DNA from: Burkholderiales bacterium
GTDB lineage: Bacteria > Pseudomonadota > Gammaproteobacteria > Burkholderiales > Burkholderiaceae_C
Direction: 5' to 3'
DNA: 6,739 bases
NCBI GenBank assembly: GCA_005786815.1
Contig: SYDB01000089.1
Span: 1 to 6,739 of the forward strand
Within the stretch, counting starts at the first letter, position 1; each line of letters starts with the position of its first letter. Of this stretch, positions 6,167-6,739 are shown piece after piece. The notes below the pieces were generated by a model, which had not been told where the DNA came from, searched no databases, and was given only the letters and a program-made list of their open reading frames with translations. The position numbers and the translations under genes were made by a program.

Positions 6167-6739
6167 GGTTACAGCCTGTGTTGCGTAAGTGGCTCAAATC
6201 TGCTTGGGTGTAACACTGGTATTTGCCACGTAAAGCGTCAGGAAATGGAATGTATTCAATCAAGCCAAGTTGTACGGCTTGTCCCAAATCCAAAGCAGCA
6301 TGCCCTTGCGCGCGACGCAATGTGTTGACCACTGCAAGTGCTACATCGTTAAAAGGTTGCGCGCGTCCCGTTCCGAGATTGAAGATGCCCGATTTGCTTG
6401 GGTTATCAAAGAACCAAAGATTGACAGCCACTACATCGTCTACAAAGATGAAGTCGCGTTGTTGGTCGCCAGCTTTGTAGCCACCGTATTCGCCAAATAG
6501 TTTGACGCGTCCTTCGGCATTGAATTGGTTGAACTGGTGGTAGGCAACGCTAGCCATCCTTTCTTTGTGTTGCTCGCGAGGCCCGTAAACATTGAAGTAG
6601 CGAAAACCCGCCACTTGGATACTCAGCTTGCTAAAGTCACTGTTGTAAGCGCGCCGCACATATTGGTCAAACAAAAGTTTGGAGTAGCCATACACATTGA
6701 GTGGACGCTCGAACTCTGGTGTTTCACGGAATGTGTCGC
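6108..6739 (-). CDS. hldD: ADP-L-glycero-D-manno-heptose 6-epimerase, C-terminal two thirds (runs off the right edge)
   Basis: HldD (RfaD) converts ADP-D-glycero-D-manno-heptose to the L-glycero form, the last step in making the activated heptose for the LPS inner core. It is an NAD(P)-binding cytoplasmic enzyme of the extended short-chain dehydrogenase family, usually 310-340 residues. About 209 residues are visible and the Rossmann N-terminus lies outside the window. The segment opens with [20 protein letters not shown], which contains the catalytic Tyr-x-x-x-Lys (Tyr codon 6692-6690, Lys codon 6680-6678). [53 protein letters not shown] and [12 protein letters not shown] follow, all characteristic of HldD. 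The frame is open to the edge, so a GTG at 6695-6693 is an internal codon and not a start. It ends at TAA 6110-6108, inside the N-terminus of the helix-hairpin-helix gene. Very confident call. Confidence 0.96.
   Translation of the reverse strand, partial: DTFRETPEFERPLNVYGYSKLLFDQYVRRAYNSDFSKLSIQVAGFRYFNVYGPREQHKERMASVAYHQFNQFNAEGRVKLFGEYGGYKAGDQQRDFIFVDDVVAVNLWFFDNPSKSGIFNLGTGRAQPFNDVALAVVNTLRRAQGHAALDLGQAVQLGLIEYIPFPDALRGKYQCYTQADLSHLRNTGCNHAFADVTSGVTQYMAALLA

Noticed and set aside
6223..6500. Two plus-strand frames inside hldD
   Set aside because: Both are antisense to the conserved HldD sequence and encode no recognisable protein.

Overview
The window looks like part of the chromosome of a Gram-negative betaproteobacterium, most likely a Burkholderiales member of moderate GC. 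The evidence is an LPS heptose epimerase (HldD) followed by a short secreted helix-hairpin-helix protein, a DctQ/DctM TRAP transporter, a lipobox lipoprotein, and a single-chain HyuA-HyuB oxoprolinase of the kind common in that group. I assigned this from protein character alone, so species and genus stay open.

Layout. Positions 1-1228 (minus strand) hold a TRAP transporter: the small membrane subunit dctQ and the first half of the large permease dctM, which runs off the left edge. The 5' member expected for such an operon, the periplasmic substrate-binding gene dctP, seems to survive only as a remnant at 1399-1608. It keeps a strong Shine-Dalgarno sequence, a signal peptide and the first DctP-like residues, and then the reading frame ends. 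A second tiny frame (1298-1387) lies between the remnant and dctQ. The segment 1609-1770 is a divergent intergenic region. On the plus strand, 1771-2151 encodes a small lipoprotein, and 13 bases later 2165-5785 encodes a 1206-residue 5-oxoprolinase/hydantoinase-family ATPase with the A and B parts fused. A 63-base convergent intergenic gap with an octamer tandem repeat follows. The minus strand then carries a ComEA-like helix-hairpin-helix protein (5849-6166), which overlaps the 3' end of hldD (6108-6739, truncated by the right edge).

How the genes may work together. The TRAP genes and the oxoprolinase unit are divergent neighbours, which could mean uptake of a cyclic amide or small carboxylate followed by ATP-driven ring opening in the cytoplasm. 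This is inference from context only, and the apparent loss of dctP weakens it. The hldD/HHH pair is an unrelated housekeeping block: heptose supply for LPS core, plus a secreted DNA-binding fold.

I see no RNA gene, CRISPR array, insertion sequence or integrase. I also see no convincing previously undescribed system. The most interesting item is the eroded dctP and its surroundings.
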